The notes below the pieces were generated by a model that was not told the origin of the DNA, ran no database searches, and saw only the letters and a list, made by a program, of their open reading frames with translations. Shown piece by piece: positions 56,201 to 64,000 of a stretch of DNA of 64,000 nucleotides. How positions within the stretch are numbered: the first letter of the stretch is position 1; the number at the start of each line of letters is the position of its first letter. The DNA is taken from assembly GCA_027186245.1 (NCBI GenBank), contig CP114481.1, forward strand, positions 32,209,501-32,273,500, written 5' to 3'. The stretch is from Coriaria nepalensis. Taxonomy: Eukaryota > Streptophyta > Magnoliopsida > Cucurbitales > Coriariaceae. Both the position numbers and the translations under genes were made by a program.

Positions 56201-59200
56201 ACTTATGTCAAAGCAAGTCGAACGAATTCTAGTTTTCTACTCAAAACACAACTTTTGTGCATAACTTGCAAATGATCATTGCAAGGAAAGTGTGCATTCG
56301 TTTAACCTGAAAATCATTTCAATGAGTCATTTCATGACAATAACTTATTTCATAGCAAGTTGAACGTATTCTAGTTTTGCACTACTGACACAACTTTTGT
56401 GCATAACTTGCAAATGATAATTGCAAGGAAAGTGTGCATTCGTTTAACCTTAAAATCATTTCAATGAGTCATTGCAAGTCAATAACTTATGTCAAAGCAG
56501 GTCGAACGAATTCTAATTTTGCACTACAGACACAACTTTTGTGCATAACTTGCAAATGATCATTGCAAGGAAAGTGTGCATTCGTTTAACCTTAAAATCA
56601 TTTCAATGAGTCATTGCAAGTCAATAACTTATGTCAAAGCAAGTCGAACGAATTCTAGTTTTGCACTACAGACACAACTTTTGTGCATAACTTGCAAATG
56701 ATCAGTGCAAGGAAAGTGTGCATTCGTTTGACATTAAAATCATTTCAATGAGTCATTGCAAGTCAATAACTTATTTCAAAGCAATTCGAACGAATTCTAG
56801 TTTTGCACTACAGACACAACTTTTGTGCATAATTTGCAAATGATCATTGCAAGGAAAGTGTGCATTCGTTTAACCTTAAAATCATTTCAATGAGTCATTT
56901 CAAGTCAATAACTTTTGTCAAAGCAAGTCGAACGAATTCTAGTTTTCTACTAAAAACACAACTTTTGTGCATAACTTGCAAATGATCATTGCAAGGGAAG
57001 TGTGCATTCGTTTAACCTTAAAATCATTTCAATGAGTCATTTCAAGTCAATAAGTTATGTCAAAGCAAGTCGAACGAATTCTAGGTTTGCACTACAGACA
57101 CAACTTTTGTGCATAACTTGCAAATGATCATTGCAAGGAAAGTGTGCATTCGTTTAACCTTAAAATCATTTCAATGAGTCATTTCAAGTCAATAACTTAT
57201 TTCAAAGCAAGTCGAACGTATTCTAGTTTTGCACTACAGACACAACTTTTGTGCATAACTTGCAAATGATCATTGCAAGGAAAGTGTGCATTTGTTTAAC
57301 CTTAAAATCATTTCAATGAGTCATTTCAAGTCAATAACTTATGTCAAAGCAAGTCGAACGAATTCTAGTTTTCTACTAAAAACGCAACTTTTGTGCATAA
57401 CTTGCAAATGATCAGTGCAAGGAAAGTGTGCATTTGTTTAACCTTAAAATCATTTCAATGAGTCATTGCAAGTCAATAACTTATTTCAAAGCAATTCGAA
57501 CGAATTCTAGTTTCGCACTACAGACACAGCTTTTGTGCATAACTTGCAATTGATCATTGCAAGGAAAGTGTGCATTCGTTTAAAATTAAAATCATTTCAA
57601 AGAGTCCTTTCAAGTCAATAACTTATTTCAAAGCAAGTCGAACGAATTCTAATTTTGCACTACAGACACAACTTTTGTGCATAATTTGCAAATGATCATT
57701 GCAAGGAAAGTGTGCATTCGTTTAACCTTAAAATCACTTCAATGAGTCATTTCAAGTCAATAACTTATGTCAAAGCAAGTGGAACGAATTCTAGTTTTGC
57801 ACTACAGACACAACTTTTGTGCATAACATGCAAATGATCAGTGCAAGGAAAGTGTGCATTCGTTTAACCTTAAAATCATTTCAATGAGTCCTTTCAAGTC
57901 AATAACTTATGTCAAAGCAAGTCGAACGAATTCTAGTTTTCTACTCAAAACACAACTTTTGTGCATAACTTGCAAATGATCATTGCAAGGAAAGTGTGCA
58001 TTCGTTTAACCTGAAAATCATTTCAATGAGTCATTTCATGACAATAACTTATTTCATAGCAAGTCGAACGTATTCTAGTTTTGCACTACTGACACAACTT
58101 TTGTTCATAACTTGCAAATGATAATTGCAAGGAAAGTGTGCATTCGTTTAACCTTAAAATCATTTCAATGAGTCATTGCAAGTCAATAACTTATGTCAAA
58201 GCAGGTCGAACGAATTCTAATTTTGCACTACAGACACAACTTTTGTGCATAACTTGCAAATGATCAGTGCAAGGAAAGTGTGCATTCGTTTAACATTAAA
58301 ATCATTTCAATGAGTCATTGCAAGTCAATAACTTATTTCAAAGCAATTCGAACGAATTCTAGTTTTGCACTACAGACACAACTTTTTTGCATAATTTGCA
58401 AATGATCATTGCAAGGAAAGTGTGCATTCGTTTAACCTTAAAATCATTTCAATGAGTCATTTCAAGTCAATAACTTTTGTCAAAGCAAGTCGAACGAATT
58501 CTAGATTTCTACTAAAAACACAACTTTTGTGCATAACTTGCAAATGATCATTGCAAGGGAAGTGTGCATTCGTTTAACCTTAAAATCATTTCAATGAGTC
58601 ATTTCAAGTCAATAAGTTATGTCAAAGCAAGTCGAACGAATTCTAGTTTTGCACTACAGACACAACTTTTGTGCATAACTTGCAAATGATCATTGCAAGG
58701 AAAGTGTGCATTCGTTTAACCTTTAAATCATTTCAATGAGTCATTGCAACTCAATAACTTATGTCAAAGCAAGTCGAACGAATTCTAGTTTTGCACTACA
58801 GACACAACTTTTGTGCATAACTTGCAAATGATCAGTGCAAGGAAAGTGTGCATTCGTTTAACCTTAAAATCATTTCAATGAGTCATTGCAAGTCAATAAC
58901 TTATTTCAAAGCAATTCGAACGAATTCTAGTTTTGCACTACAGACACAACTTTTGTGCATAATTTGCAAATGATCATTGCAAGGAAAGTGTGCATTCGTT
59001 TAACCTTAAAATCATTTCAATGAGTCATTTCAAGTCAATAACTTTTGTCAAAGCAAGTCGAACGAATTCTAGTTTTCTACTAAAAACACAACTTTTGTGC
59101 ATAACTTGCAAATGATCATTGCAAGGGAAGTGTGCATTCGTTTAACCTTAAAATCATTTCAATGAGTCATTTCAAGTCAATAAGTTATGTCAAAGCAAGT

Positions 59201-59970
59201 CGAACGAATTCTAGGTTTGCACTACAGACACAACTTTTGTGCATAACTTGCAAATGATCATTGCAAGGAAAGTGTGCATTCGTTTAACCTTAAAATCATT
59301 TCAATGAGTCATTTCAAGTCAATAACTTATTTCAAAGCAAGTCGAACGTATTCTAGTTTTGCACTACAGACACAACTTTTGTGCATAACTTGCAAATGAT
59401 CATTGCAAGGAAAGTGTGCATTTGTTTAACCTTAAAATCATTTCAATGAGTCATTTCAAGTCAATAACTTATGTCAAAGCAAGTCGAACGAATTCTAGTT
59501 TTCTACTAAAAACGCAACTTTTGTGCATAACTTGCAAATGATCAGTGCAAGGAAAGTGTGCGTTTGTTTAACCTTAAAATCATTTCAATGAGTCATTGCA
59601 AGTCAATAACTTATTTCAAAGCAATTCGAACGAATTCTAGTTTCGCACTACAGACACAGCTTTTGTGCATAACTTGCAATTGATCATTGCAAGGAAAGTG
59701 TGCATTCGTTTAAAATTAAAATCATTTCAAAGAGTCCTTTCAAGTCAATAACTTATTTCAAAGCAAGTCGAACGAATTCTAATTTTGCACTACAGACACA
59801 ACTTTTGTGCATAATTTGCAAATGATCATTGCAAGGAAAGTGTGCATTCGTTTAACCTTAAAATCACTTCAATGAGTCATTTCAAGTCAATAACTTATGT
59901 CAAAGCAAGTCGAACGAATTCTAGTTTTGCACTACAGACACAACTTTTGTGCATAACTTGCAAATGATCA
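53224..59970. repeat. Super-HOR copy X3 (partial, about 6,750 bp)
   Basis: X3 repeats X2 at a constant 7,100-base spacing and shares its private cacaacgttt change and its missing monomer. Near 59,970 it departs from X2: where X2 continues with a cagtgc and acattaaaatc unit, X3 continues with a cattgc and aaaattaaaatc unit and enters another full 16-mer. The end of X3 therefore resembles X1 more than X2 in structure. Confidence 0.88.
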
Positions 59971-61235
59971 TTGCAAGGAAAGTGTGCATTCGTTTAAAAT
60001 TAAAATCATTTCAAAGAATCATTGCAAGTCAATAACTTATGTCAAAGCAAGTGGAACGAATTCTAGTTTTGCACTACAGACACAACTTTTGTGCATAACT
60101 TGCAAATGATCAGTGCAAGGAAAGTGTGCATTCGTTTAACCTTAAAATCATTTCAATGAGTCCTTTCAAGTCAATAACTTATGTCAAAGCAACTCGAACG
60201 AATTCTAGTTTTCTACTCAAAACACAACTTTTGTGCATAACTTGCAAATGATCATTGCAAGGAAAGTGTGCATTCGTTTAACCTGAAAATCATTTCAATG
60301 AGTCATTTCATGACAATAACTTATTTCATAGCAAGTCGAACGTATTCTAGTTTTGCACTACTGACACAACTTTTGTTCATAACTTGCAAATGATAATTGC
60401 AAGGAAAGTGTGCATTCGTTTAACCTTAAAATCATTTCAATGAGTCATTGCAAGTCAATAACTTATGTCAAAGCAGGTCGAACGAATTCTAATTTTGCAC
60501 TACAGACACAACTTTTGTGCATAACTTGCAAATGATCAGTGCAAGGAAAGTGTGCATTCGTTTAACATTAAAATCATTTCAATGAGTCATTGCAAGTCAA
60601 TAACTTATTTCAAAGCAATTCGAACGAATTCTAGTTTTGCACTACAGACACAACTTTTTTGCATAATTTGCAAATGATCATTGCAAGGAAAGTGTGCATT
60701 CGTTTAACCTTAAAATCATTTCAATGAGTCATTTCAAGTCAATGACTTTTGTCAAAGCAAGTCGAACGAATTCTAGTTTTCTACTAAAAACACAACTTTT
60801 GTGCATAACTTGCAAATGATCATTGCAAGGGAAGTGTGCATTCGTTTAACCTTAAAATCATTTCAATGAGTCATTTCAAGTCAATAAGTTATGTCAAAGC
60901 AAGTCGAACGAATTCTAGTTTTGCACTACAGACACAACTTTTGTGCATAACTTGCAAATGATCATTGCAAGGAAAGTGTGAATTCGTTTAACCTTTAAAT
61001 CATTTCAATGAGTCATTGCAACTCAATAACTTATGTCAAAGCAAGTCGAACGAATTCTAGTTTTGCACTACAGACACAACTTTTGTGCATAACTTGCAAA
61101 TGATCAGTGCAAGGAAAGTGTGCATTCGTTTAACCTTAAAATCATTTCAATGAGTCATTGCAAGTCAATAACTTATTTCAAAGCAATTCGAACGAATTCT
61201 AGTTTTGCACTACAGACACAACTTTTGTGCATAAC
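56556..61235. repeat. 16-mer sub-array in X3 and its continuation
   Basis: A 15-monomer version (about 56,556-58,685) is followed by a full 16-mer (58,686-60,957) and a short partial unit to about 61,235. The ttttttgc landmark recurs at 58,373 and 60,645, 2,272 apart, and acctttaaatc recurs near 58,720 and 60,992. The last unit has private changes (gcaactcg near 60,190, aatgactttt near 60,743, gtgaattcg near 60,980 creating a second EcoRI site), a sign that it lies toward the edge of the homogenised block. Confidence 0.82.
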
Positions 61236-63257
61236 TTGCAAATGATCATTGCAAGGAAAGTGTGCATTTGTTTAAAATTAAAATCATTTCAAAGAGTCCT
61301 TTCAAGTCAATAACTTATTTGAAAGCAAGTCGAACGAATTCTAATTTTGCACTACTGACACAACTTTTGTGCATAATTTGCAAATGATCATTGCAAGGAA
61401 AGTGTGCATTCGTTTAACCTTAAAATCATTTCAATGAGTCATTTCAAGTCAATAACTTATGTCAAAGCAAGTCGAACGAATTCTAGTTTTGCACAACAGA
61501 CACAACTTTTGTGCATAACTTGCAAATGATCATTGCAAGGAAAGTGTGCATTCGTTTAACCTTTAAATCATTTCAATGAGTCATTGCAAGTCAATAACTT
61601 ATGTCAAAGCAAGTCGAACGAATTCTAGTTTTGCACTACAGACACAACTTTTGTGCATAACTTGCAAATGATCAGTGCAAGGAAAGTGTGCATTCGTTTA
61701 ACCTTAAAATCATTTCAATGAGTCATTGCAAGTCAATAACTTATTTCAAAGCAATTCGAACGAATTCTAGTTTTGCACTACAGACACAACTTTTGTGCAT
61801 AACTTGCAAATGATCATTGCAAGGAAAGTGTGCATTCGTTTAAAATTAAAATCATTTCAAAGAGTCCTTTCAAGTCAATAACTTATTTCAAAGCAAGTCG
61901 AACGAATTCTAATTTTGCACTACAGACACAACTTTTGTGCATAATTTGCAAATGATTATTGCAAGGAAAGTGTGCATTCGTTTAACCTTAAAATCATTCA
62001 AATGAGTCATTTCAAGTCAATAATTTATGTCAAAGCAAGTCGAACGAATTCTAGTTTTGCACTACAGACACAACTTTTGTGCATAACTTGCAAATGATCA
62101 TTGCAAGGAAAGTGTGCATTCGTTTAACCTTAAAATCATTTCCATGAGTCATTGCAAGTCAATAACTTATGTCAAAGCAAGTCGAACGAATTCTAGTTTT
62201 GCACTACAGACACAACTTTTGTGCATAACTTGCAAATGATCAGTGCAAGGAAAGTGTGCATTCGTTTAACCTTAAAATCATTTCAATGAGTCATTGCAAG
62301 TCAATAACTTATTTCAAAGCAATTCGAACGAATTCTAGTTTTGCACTACAGACACAGCTTTTGTGCATAACTTGCAAATGATCATTGCGAGGAAAGTGTG
62401 CATTCGTTTAAAATTAAAATCATTTCAAAGAGTCCTTTCAAGTCAATAACTTATGTCAAAGCAAGTCGAACGAATTCTAGTTTTCTACTCAAAACACAAC
62501 TTTTGTGCATAACTTGCAAATGATCATTGCAAGGAAAGTGTGCATTCGTTTAACCTTAAAATCATTTCAATGAGTCGTTTCAAGTCAATAACTTATTTCA
62601 TAGCAAGTCGAACGTATTCTAGTTTTGCACTACAGACACAACTTTTGTGCATAACTTGTAAATGATCATTGCAAGGAAAGTGTGCATTCGTTTAACCTTA
62701 AAATCATTTCAATGAGTCATTGTAAGTCAATAACTTATTTCAAAGCAATTCGAACGAATTCTAGTTTTGCACTACAGACACAACTTTTGTGCATAACTTG
62801 CAAATGATCAGTGCAAGGAAAGTGTGCATTCGTTTAAGCTTAAAATCATTTCAATGAGTCATTGCAAGTCAATAACTTATTTCAAAGCAATTCGAACGAA
62901 TTCTAGTTTTGCACTACAGACACAGCTTTTGTGCATAACTTGCAAATGATCAGTGCAAGGAAAGTGTGCATTCGTTTAACCTTAAAATCATTTTAATGAG
63001 TCATTGCAAGTCAATAACTTATTTCAAAGCAATTCGAACGAATTCTAGTTTTGCACTACAGACACAACTTTTGTGCATAACTTGCAAATGATCAGGGCGA
63101 GGAAAGTGTGCATTCGTTTAACCTTAAAATCATTTCAATGAGTCATTGCTAGTCAATAACTTATTTCAAAGCAATTCGAACGAATTCTAGTTTTGCACTA
63201 CAGACACAACTTTTGTGTATAACTTGCAAATGATCATTGCAAGGAAAGTGTGCATTC

Positions 63258-63270
63258 GTTTAAATTAAAA
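63258..63270. other. Single-base deletion in a monomer (ttaaatt for ttaaaatt)
   Basis: One A is missing near 63,263 in a monomer of the aaaattaaaatc class. It is the third and last one-base length change I find; with those at 7,313 and 27,722 it accounts for the full 3-base phase shift between the first and last monomers. Confidence 0.88.
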
Positions 63271-63739
63271 TCATTTCAAAGAGTCCTTTCAAGTCAATAA
63301 CTTATTTGAAAGCAAGTCGAACGAATTCTAATTTTGCACTACAGACACAACTTTTGTGCATAACTTGCAAATGATCATTGCAAGGAAAGTGTGCATTCGT
63401 TTAACCTTAAAATCATTTCAATGAGTCATTGCAAGTCAATAACTTATTTCAAAGCAAGTCGAACGAATTCGAGTTTTGCACTACAAACACAACTTTTGTG
63501 CATAACTTGCAAATGATCAGTGCAAGGAAAGTGTGCATTCGTTTAACCTTAAAATCATTTCAATGAGTCATTGCAAGTCAATAACTTATTTCAAAGCAAT
63601 TCGAACGAATTCTAGTTTTGCACTACAGACACAACTTTTGTGCATAACTTGCAAATGATCAGTGCAAAGAAAGTGTGCATTCGTTTAACCTTAAAATCAT
63701 TTCAATGAGTCATTGCAAGTCAATAACTTATTTCAAAGC

Positions 63740-63753
63740 AATTCGAACGAATT
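63740..63753. other. Dyad 4: AATTCG / CGAATT at the monomer junction
   Basis: Perfect 6-bp arms AATTCG and CGAATT are separated by AA and overlap the EcoRI site. Only monomers of the caattcg class carry it. In the caagtcg and caagtgg classes the left arm is broken by the T-to-G change, so this dyad alternates along the HORs rather than occurring in every unit. Coordinates are for the representative monomer. Confidence 0.85.
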
Positions 63754-63771
63754 CTAGTTTTGCACTACAGA

Positions 63772-63784
63772 CACAACTTTTGTG
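63772..63784. other. Dyad 1: CACAA / TTGTG hairpin-type inverted repeat
   Basis: Perfect 5-bp arms CACAA and TTGTG are separated by CTT. The dyad is retained in most monomers, including the class in which the preceding gcactacaga is replaced by ctactaaaaa. It is broken where the second arm is changed, as in the ttttttgc variant (for example 41,901-41,920) and the caacgtttg variant near 48,016. Coordinates are for the representative monomer. Confidence 0.85.
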
Positions 63785-63789
63785 CATAA

Positions 63790-63810
63790 CTTGCAAATGA
63801 TCATTGCAAG
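63790..63810. other. Dyad 2: CTTGCAA / TTGCAAG inverted repeat
   Basis: Perfect 7-bp arms CTTGCAA and TTGCAAG flank a 7-base spacer ATGATCA, and each arm contains the self-complementary TTGCAA. It is the longest dyad in the monomer. In the frequent cagtgc class the right arm becomes GTGCAAG, so the dyad is weakened in roughly every second or third monomer. In the ataatttgc class it is the left arm that changes. Coordinates are for the representative monomer. Confidence 0.88.
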
Positions 63811-63844
63811 GAAAGTGTGCATTCGTTTAACCTTAAAATCCTTT

Positions 63845-63857
63845 CAATGAGTCATTG
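63845..63857. other. Dyad 3: CAATGA / TCATTG with embedded AP-1/GCN4-type motif
   Basis: Arms CAATGA and TCATTG surround a single G. The central nine bases, ATGAGTCAT (63,847-63,855), match the known bZIP recognition sequence of the GCN4/AP-1 type, TGAGTCA with flanking A and T. The motif is kept in both the tcattgc and tcatttc classes. It is lost in the tcctttc and aaagagtc classes. A match by sequence does not show that any factor binds. Confidence 0.85.
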
Positions 63858-64000
63858 CAAGTCAATAACTTATTTCAAAGCAATTCGAACGAAATCTAGT
63901 TTTGCACTACAGACACAACTTTTGTGCATAACTTGCAAATGATCATTGCAAGGAAAGTGTGCATTCGCTTAACCTTAAAATCATTTCAATGAGTCATTGC

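Larger units (their letters stand above)
63749..63890 (+). repeat. Representative near-consensus monomer (142 bp)
   Basis: This is a typical monomer phased on GAATTC; by my reading it differs from the consensus at one base (atcctttc for atcatttc). In monomer coordinates the landmarks are: EcoRI site 1-6, a CACAA/TTGTG dyad 24-36, a CTTGCAA/TTGCAAG dyad 42-62 with TGATCA in its middle, a CAATGA/TCATTG dyad 97-109, and an AATTCG/CGAATT dyad from 134 across the boundary into the next unit. Variable sites elsewhere in the array are 11-20 (gcactacaga or ctactaaaaa), 53-56 (catt, cagt, cttt or aatt), 83-84 (cc or aa), 100 (t or a), 105-108 (catt, cttt) and the 125-139 stretch (ttcaaagcaattcg, gtcaaagcaagtcg, ttcatagcaagtcg). 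Confidence 0.9.
1..64000. repeat. 142-bp satellite DNA array, whole window
   Basis: The window is a head-to-tail array of a 142-bp monomer in one orientation, about 450.7 copies, with no interruption. The same landmark (ctag followed by a T run and gcactacag) recurs at 1, 143, 285 and onward to 63,898. Phased on its EcoRI site, the consensus runs from GAATTCTAG to AATTCGAAC and has 47 G or C in 142. Monomers differ from one another at a limited set of sites that form recurring variant classes. No gene, RNA gene or transposon is visible on either strand. Because 142 is not a multiple of 3, a reading frame shifts at every monomer and soon meets a stop. It is probably pericentromeric or centromeric heterochromatin. 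The length and EcoRI site recall the major satellite of Tenebrio molitor, but I cannot confirm this without a search. Confidence 0.98.
61236..64000. repeat. Less homogenised monomers at the right end
   Basis: About 19 monomers continue the array without a clear long HOR. They show more private substitutions than the preceding blocks: gcacaacag near 61,492, tgattatt near 61,954, cattcaaatg near 61,999, ttgcgagg near 62,387, cagggcgagg near 63,093, tgctagtc near 63,149, attcgag near 63,468, aaagaaag near 63,666 and gaaatctag near 63,891. Caattcg-class units predominate and there is some two-monomer alternation. It may be older material between HOR blocks; the window ends before an array edge is reached. 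Confidence 0.7.

Noticed and set aside
63740..63760. CENP-B box at the monomer junction (TTCG, four bases, then A)
   Set aside because: The TTCG and following A fit the start of the box, but the required CGGG is absent (TCTA in its place), and the TTCG is missing in the caagtcg class.
1..64000. CRISPR array
   Set aside because: The repeats are contiguous 142-bp units with no unique spacers between short repeats.
1..64000. Telomeric repeats (TTAGG, TCAGG or TTTAGGG types) or subtelomeric edge
   Set aside because: No tandem run of any such unit was seen on either strand.
1..64000. Protein-coding tandem repeat gene
   Set aside because: The 142-bp period is not divisible by three, and stops occur in all frames within about two monomers.
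1..64000. Firm species assignment to Tenebrio molitor
   Set aside because: Monomer length, EcoRI site and A+T content agree with what I recall, but I could not compare sequences. The variation among monomers here also seems larger than the roughly 2% I recall for that satellite.

Overview
The whole 64,000-base window is one uninterrupted, single-orientation array of an AT-rich satellite DNA with a 142-bp monomer (about 33% G+C by hand count of the consensus). I count about 450.7 monomers. Phase measured from the first to the last monomer slips by exactly 3 bases over 450 units, and three single-base deletions (near 7,313, 27,722 and 63,263) account for all of it. I see no gene, RNA gene, transposon, telomeric repeat or unique sequence on either strand. 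The few open frames (68-88 codons) are read-through of the satellite itself.

Organism: a eukaryote, and this is heterochromatin of pericentromeric or centromeric type. The 142-bp length, high A+T and an EcoRI site (GAATTC) in most monomers fit the abundant EcoRI-defined 142-bp satellite I recall for the mealworm beetle Tenebrio molitor. That is recall, not a database match, and I hold it at about even odds.

Layout: what varies along the window is the higher-order organisation. Monomers fall into recurring variant classes at a few sites. They are arranged in successive higher-order repeats (HORs) of different size: 3-mer and 2-mer (1.7-3.1 kb), 10-mer (3.25-6.3 kb), a 4/5/6-mer mosaic (6.3-8.1 kb), a copy of the window's first 2.6 kb (8.66-11.4 kb), 9-mers (10.8-13.5 and 14.4-16.1 kb), 8-mer (16.3-18.3 kb), a 9-12-12-9 series (18.8-24.7 kb), 6-mer (24.7-26.3 kb), a 29-mer of 4,118 bp in two copies (26.8-35.1 kb), 8-mer (35.0-38.8 kb), and a nested super-repeat of 7,100 bp (50 monomers) with a 9,514-bp longer relative (36.6-60.0 kb). 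The last contains its own 16-mer (2,272 bp) sub-array. The final 2.8 kb is less homogenised.

Each typical monomer also carries four short dyad symmetries, one of which contains a perfect AP-1/GCN4-type motif (ATGAGTCAT). The sequence reads as a record of repeated unequal exchange or amplification acting on blocks of whole monomers, under very strict length conservation.
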